From Phragmites australis (lineage: Eukaryota > Streptophyta > Magnoliopsida > Poales > Poaceae), in contig NC_084938.1 of assembly GCF_958298935.1 (NCBI RefSeq), forward strand, positions 24,099,501 through 24,163,500: a stretch of DNA of 64,000 nt. Reading direction: 5' to 3'. The notes beneath the pieces are model-generated. The model was not told the DNA's origin, searched no databases, and saw only the letters and a list, made by a program, of their open reading frames with translations. Position numbers and translations under genes: made by a program. Positions within the stretch are counted from its first letter, which is position 1; every line of letters starts with the position of its first letter. Shown piece by piece: positions 58,087 to 64,000 of the stretch.

Positions 58087-61000
58087 ATGGACCCGGCTAC
58101 GCCTCTCCTCGCCCTCTCGAAGGCCGTCTCCTCCCGCTCCAGGCCCTTCCTCCTCCGACGCGGCGGCTGCCTCCCCCCGGCCGCCCCGCTCCGCCACCGC
58201 TCCCCCTCTGCCGCCTCCGCGTCAGCGTCAGCGCCGCGGTGCCTCGCCGTACCGGGCGACCTCCTCCTCCTCTCCCTCGCGCGCCTCGCGCTCCGCGGCC
58301 CGGGACCTCGGCGGTGGTTCGCGAGCGTCTCGGCTGCCTCGTCGCTCGCGTCGGCCGGTCCTCCCCGCGGCGGTGGAGGTACGGGGAACGGTGATGGTGA
58401 GGGCGGCGGCGGCGGCGGGGACGGGTGGAAGCGGCCGCGAGCTTCCCAGGGGACGAGGGTGGCGGAGGAAGCGGCAGGGCAGCAAGCCGATGCCATTGTC
58501 CTTGACGTTGGGGTATGCTATTTCGACAACAATTTATTCTTCAATTTATTTTGAGTGGCAAATCATCAATTTATTCTTCGACAACAATGCTCATCTGATT
58601 ACTCGGCCAAATCGACCACTTTTAGAACATCAATACCTCCAATCTCGATGTGCAATTGCTTTCAAGTTAAGGTTTGCTTAGGTGCTACTGTTGCATTAAT
58701 GTTAGGACGATAAGAATCAATAACGACATCCTATTTCTATGCTAGTGCTAATGTAGCACCAAAATGTCATGAATTGTCATTAGGATAAGAATTGCTCTTA
58801 AATGCTATGCTTTGTTGACTACTTGTAATCTGTTGCTAAGTTAGCCGTTTGATTGGTTTGATTGCAGGGGATGTCATGTGGTGGATGTGCGGCAAGTGTC
58901 AAACGCATTCTGGAGAGTGAGGTTAGCTAAGTTGAACCAGCATGGCTCGAATGAAGCTTTTGTGAAGTGCTTATTAGCTTGTTAGTTCTGTTTGTAACTC
59001 TGTATGTGCATTGGATTTTCAGCCTCAGGTGAGGTCAGCAACTGTTAATCTTGCCACTGAGATGGCAGTTGTATGGGCAGTGCCAGAAGATAGAGATGTG
59101 CAGGACTGGAAGCTGCAGTTGGGCGAGAAGCTTGCCAACCAGTTGACGACATGTGGGTATAAATCCAACCTTCGAGGTAAGCACAGTTATAATTGGTTGA
59201 GTACTGTCAAAGGGATGAAATACTACATTTGTACTATGAGTGACTAGGGAGGTCAATAATACATTTGAACTGGTAGTGATGAGAGAATCAGAGAAGTTTG
59301 AATAATTGGTTGGAACTTAGAGCATTACTAGTTATCATTAATATGCACAATCTTAAATCTGCATTAGAAAGCCGACTTAGACAAGTTATCACAAGTCACA
59401 TCTCTTGAGCATTTGGATGATCTTCTTGACATTACCTGGAAACATATGAATGGTGCTTTAGAAGTCTTATTGCTTGTTAGGCAATCCTGCCTTAAGAAGT
59501 CAAGATGCATGCATGCCAGTCTTGTCTGTTCACATTATACTATGGAGTTCACCACAAAATGGAAATGAAATACAACATTAATGTGCATTTGCTTTTCCCT
59601 CTAGTTTAAATATGAAACTTCCTACAAAACTTACTGCTGCTATATTTAGTCTCATGCAAATGTCTGTCACTACAGATTCTTCAAAGGTGAGTTCACAGAG
59701 GGTTTTCGAAAGAAAGATGGCCGAAAAACTTGAAAATCTGAAACAAAGTGGTAAGCTTATTTGTTGAGACAAGCAACTACTAACTATCAATCTTATGAGC
59801 TTCTCCAAGTTCAATATTTTTTTATGATAACAATGTTTCAGCTTTATGATTAATATGCCGCACTACCTTTTCTTCTAGGTAGAGAACTTGCTGTATCTTG
59901 GGCATTGTGCACCGTTTGCCTTATGGGACACATTTCTCATGTCTTTGGAGTTAATGCACCGTTGATGCACCTCTTTCATTCCACTGGGTTTCACTTGTCT
60001 CTCTCGATATTTACATTTATTGGTCCTGGTCGAAGACTAATACTTGACGGATTAAAGAGTCTATTCAAGGGTTCTCCGAACATGAATACTTTGGTTGGTT
60101 TAGGTGCTCTGTCATCCTTTGCCGTCAGCTCAATTGCAACCTTCATTCCAAAGCTGGTACTCCTACTCTCCTTTAAAAGGCATTCATTGTTGGCTTGTTG
60201 CGTGCGTGATACCTAAATACATAAATTCAGAAGTGTTGGTAATTTCATGGTCTTATTGTAACAGCACTCTTTCTGTTTTGTAGATGTTGTTGAGCAAAGT
60301 CATAATTTATGCTCCTTTTAATTTCACTCCAGCTCTGCATAATATGTATTGCTAGTTTGCATCGTGACACATGGTGGTACTTGTAGTTTTTTATATTGTT
60401 TTATTCTCTTGCAGGGCTGGAAGACATTTTTTGAGGAACCGATTATGTTAATAGCTTTTGTTCTTCTAGGGAGGAATCTTGAGCAGAGGGCGAAGCTAAA
60501 AGCTACCAGTGATATGACTGGACTGCTCAATATTCTTCCATCGAAAGCACGTCTAATGGTGGATAATGATGTTGAGAAATCATCATTGATTGAGGTCCCA
60601 TGCGATTCTCTTGCTGTTGGGGACTATTTTGTGGTGCTGCCTGGGGTGAGTATAAATAGGGTTCACAAACATGGGTGATAGTTTCGTTGCTGCATATGTC
60701 TTTCACTAATTACGCGATTACTTGTTATTTGCTTATATGCTAAACAGCAAACACAAATGCGTACCTGTGGCAATACTTAGTATGCATAGCTGTTTATATG
60801 ACAAAATCTATTATGGACAGCTTCTTATGATCCTCATGCTATTCTCTTGTTGGTATAATCTTTGCTTACTCATTCACCATATAGGATCGCATCCCAGCAG
60901 ATGGTGTTGTCAAATCTGGAAGGAGTACAATTGACGAGTCAAGTTTGACAGGGGAACCTATGCCTGTAACAAAGATAGCAGGGGTATGTTTCTCTAAGCA

Positions 61001-64000
61001 CTTGATTGTTTCTTAAATGTGGAGATGATGATGTTATCTAGCTTGCTGAATTCAAGTGATAGATCAATTTTAATATCTTTGCATTGCATGAGATGATGAT
61101 TACTCACTTCCTTTGTTAGGCAGAAGTATCGGCAGGAAGCATTAACTTGAATGGTAAACTCACAGTAGAAGTTAGAAGGCCTGGTGGTGAGACTGTCATG
61201 TCTGACATACTTCGCTTAGTCGAAGAAGCACAGACAAGGGAGGCTCCTGTCCAACGATTGGCTGACAAGGTGCATACATCTTTGCATATTGAAACTGCAG
61301 AAGCCCTTATAGAGACTAGTTGTTTATAGAGTTAGTACCTGATATAATTCTCTAAGCTTAATTATGCCTTTTATTGTGCCGTCCATCTAGCGGGCATTCT
61401 CAAGCTCTAATTTATATTGTCTAAGATAGTTATGTGCAGATATTACACTCAGCAATATTAGTCCACGAGTTCTACAAGTGCGCCCTTTTGCGGACTAGAT
61501 AACTGCAGGATATAGGCACTCTGCTGGTTTGTATATTGTTATTTCCTATAAGTTTTTTTAACAATTTCCTATAAATAAGGTTAATATTCAGAAATGACCA
61601 TCTTTAATAATTTTGGCTGGAACAGAATAGTTGAGCGCGAGTCTGTAAGGTAGTGTTTGGTTGGTTGTATATGCTTAAGCTCCTCCCTCTGTTCTCTCTC
61701 TTTTTCTTACATATGTTCAAAATGTAACTTGTTTCAGATGCTCGGTGCACCATCCACTCTGTAAATTTACGGATCAATGGATCCGTTTTGTATTAGACTA
61801 CCTCTTTCCTACGTTGTATCTTATGGAGTTTTATTCTTCTGAATTCTATTCTAGGCATTACTGATGATCATGGATAATGTTGGTGGTGTTTTCCTATGGA
61901 TGAATTTAGTGACAATCTTATTTCTGTACCATACCATGACCTTAATTAGTTATAGTTTTACTTTTTAATTTAATATGCCATTTTTTATCGCACTACAGGT
62001 TGCAGGGAATTTTACATATGGAGTCATGGCCCTTTCTGCTGCTACTTATATGTTCTGGAGTATATTTGGTTCACAACTTGTACCTGCTGCTATCCAACAT
62101 GGAGGTGCAATGTCTTTGGCATTGCAACTTTCTTGCAGTGTTCTGGTATGGTATGAGGAACATATTTTATATAACCCTTGCACTGGTTGTTTATTTGACT
62201 TAATTAAGTATAAAGATTTTGCTAAAGCTAAACAGCTAGGGTATGGAGAAGTGCAAATTCTTCTTTTAAAATGAGGTTTTCTTGAGAAAATGTTCTCATT
62301 CCTAATGTAGCTTTTGCAAACTAGGTACTTGCCTGAAGAAAAGCTGGTTTTGTTTGCAATGGATGGATGTTCTATGTGATTCATTTTGGCATTCAAACTG
62401 AAACTGTTTCTTATAAAAAGAATATCATAAGGGTGCGACTGGATTAATCATGTTTTTAGTTTCAACTGCATTAAGAAGACTTTAGTTACATGGGTGTGGC
62501 TGTCAGGAGCCCCACATAAATGTGTAAAATTCCCTTGCAGCTTTGGATTTTCAATTTTGATATTTTTATTTATGTTAAATTGATTTCTGCTGGACTGAAG
62601 TGTGCCCATGTTCTTTCCCTCGAGATAAATGGCATTCCCAAACTCATTATTTGGTGTTTACGTTTGTAAATGAACACCACTTCTACTGGTACTAATATTG
62701 ATCTTTATGTGTAGGTTATTGCTTGCCCATGTGCTCTTGGGCTTGCCACACCCACTGCTGTACTGGTATGAAACAAAGGATATTACATATTTCTTGTATG
62801 ACTAAGCATCCCATATTTATTCAGATATCATGTTTCCAGGTTGGGACTTCATTAGGTGCAACAAGAGGACTTCTTTTACGTGGTGGGGATGTTTTGGAGA
62901 AGTTCTCAGAGGTTGATGCCATTGTGTTTGACAAGACTGGAACTCTAACAATTGGTAGACCAATCGTGACTAAAATAATAGCTTCCCGCAGCAAGGGAGA
63001 TGTGAGTACAAAGTTAAGTGTCTCTTATGTACTCCTCTAAATTTATATATTGTATTTAATTGCACTAGGTTTATCTTCTTATATACCTACCTTTTACTTT
63101 CCATTTGATTGAATTTTTCTCTGCAAAACTTGCCAGTGATAGGATGCAATTTCCAATGTATTTTCATGGATAATGTGTTCTGTGTAAACCTTATGTTAAA
63201 AGATGAGACTTACGCACGTAATGCACCTCAGCTGGCAGTAAAGACTATTTCTGAGACTTTCCTGTTGACAAACCATATTTCCATCATCAGGGATTGCAGG
63301 GATGGTGAATGGACAGAAGTTGACATTCTGAGTTTTGCTGCTGGAGTAGAATCAAATACAAACCACCCGCTTGGAAAAGCCATCATAGAAGCTGCCAGGG
63401 CTTCCAATTGCCTCAATATGAAGGTAGTCATAGCAGAAATGCATTTTAGATCAAAGCTAAAATTACCTCATTATAACCTAACTGGCTATTGTACAAGCTA
63501 GTATAAAGCTGTTTCAGGATAATTGTTTTCCCACTTGAATCCTAGTCATTTCTGCTGAACTGCAATCTCAGCAGTCAATGATAAGTTTCCCACACTTGCT
63601 CCAGACTTTTGCCAAACTTGATGTTTTTTCCTTGTCTTCATGCTTTTATGATGAAATGAGGTCACCTGTTTTATTTTTCTATCTTACCACACTATATTCA
63701 CTGGTTTCAAATTGACCACTAGGGCTGGCAAAAAAGCTCAAGGCTTCCGAGCCAGCTCGGCTCGTCCTTTTAAACAAAATAAGCCGAGATTCCTTTCTAG
63801 CTCGTTATCTTAACGAACCGGCTCGTGAGCTGCTCGCAAGCCGCACGATTAGCTCGTTAGGCTTGATAAATATGACAATCTCAAACCCTGAGTTCAACAA
63901 TTCAGTGATTTTATTATGTTTGACCAAGCTCAACGTGTCATCCAACCTATAAGCCAAGCATACTATTCTTAAAAACTATATTAAGTGTTGAAGCATCTAT
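58087..64000 (+). CDS. PAA1: Chloroplast Cu+-transporting P1B-ATPase (PAA1/HMA6-like), 5' part
   Basis: This pump moves Cu+ into plastids for plastocyanin and Cu/Zn superoxide dismutase. Twelve exons in frame: 58087-58512, 58868-58921, 59023-59176, 59676-59750, 59879-60156, 60415-60645, 60885-60983, 61120-61269, 61999-62145, 62715-62765, 62840-63012 and 63291-63423, giving 657 residues before the window ends in an intron. The N terminus is a long Ala/Ser/Arg-rich transit-peptide-like stretch. Then come the HMA metal site GMSCGGCAASV (Cys146, Cys149), hydrophobic segments (LAVSWALCTVCLMGH; FTYGVMALSAATYMF), the actuator motif ESSLTGEP (428-430), the transmembrane CPC (VIACPCALGL, 542-544), the phosphorylation site DKTGT (Asp586) and the HP motif (TNHPLG). 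The exon 11 donor is GTTAAG at 63013; the closer GTGAGT at 63002 would put exon 12 out of frame. The ATP-binding remainder lies outside the window. PAA1 is preferred over PAA2 on sequence likeness. Confidence 0.93.
63720..64000. mobile_element. Left end of a non-autonomous hAT-like element in an intron
   Basis: TAGGGCTGGCAAAAAAGCTC begins a segment rich in GAGC/GCTC inverted motifs (GAGCCAGCTCGGCTCG, CGGCTCGTGAGCTGCTCG). This is typical of Ac/Ds-like non-autonomous elements of grasses. The other end lies beyond the window, so length and target duplication are unknown. Confidence 0.45.

Noticed and set aside
57744..58496. 250-aa minus-strand open frame opposite the Cu-ATPase first exon
   Set aside because: High GC removes stops on both strands. 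The plus-strand frame continues through spliced exons with all P-type ATPase motifs; this one does not.

Overview
This is a nuclear plant window, almost certainly from a grass (Poaceae). Coding 5' ends are steeply GC-rich and fall off towards the 3' end. Introns are short GT-AG type. The spaces between genes hold typical grass repeats: Tourist-type MITEs with TAA target duplications, a mariner element with CTCCCTC ends, long Ty3/gypsy solo LTRs, a LINE with a poly-A tail, and hAT remnants. I cannot name the species.

Layout. 1-1.2 kb: 3' end of a nitronate monooxygenase-like gene (+). 4.7-5.2 kb: a complete EPF-like (EPFL) secreted peptide gene (+). 6.3-22 kb: repeats, made of an 826-bp TAA-flanked element, a gypsy solo LTR with a MITE inside it, LTR remnants, a decayed plant-mobile-domain sequence, a copy of the promoter/5' UTR of the gene at 22.4 kb, a CCHC zinc-knuckle pseudogene split by a MITE, and a hAT (TTF/DUF4371 type) transposase pseudogene. 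22.4-28.3 kb: a four-exon gene (+) for a 1114-aa protein with a methyl-CpG-binding-like domain, two C2H2 fingers, a tandem peptide repeat and a C-terminal Cys-pair motif. 29-42.3 kb: repeats, with a Tekay/Del-like solo LTR (-) and a second solo LTR (+) split by a complete 3.0-kb mariner element. The mariner transposase model has three exons and a single internal stop, and the element carries an extra antisense ORF. 42.9-43.6 kb: an EG45-like/plant natriuretic peptide-like secreted protein (-). 44.0-51.5 kb: a 5'-truncated LINE (-) with a 14-bp target duplication, itself interrupted by a 6.3-kb gag-only LTR retrotransposon (+). 52.0-53.0 kb: a 499-bp tandem duplication. 54.1-57.0 kb: a complete eleven-exon plastid HAD-family hydrolase (-). 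58.1 kb to the end: the first twelve exons of a chloroplast Cu+ P1B-ATPase (PAA1/HMA6 type, +).

How the genes relate. The HAD hydrolase and the Cu-ATPase lie head to head with 1.1 kb between start codons, and both have plastid-targeting-like N termini, so a shared promoter region is plausible. The other genes have no obvious functional link. Every exon junction was read by eye from GT/AG sites, phase and family similarity; none has transcript support here. The most unusual items are the near-intact mariner with its antisense ORF, the duplicated 5' end of the MBD/zinc-finger gene, and the palindromic-motif arrays found in four apparently unrelated LTR families.
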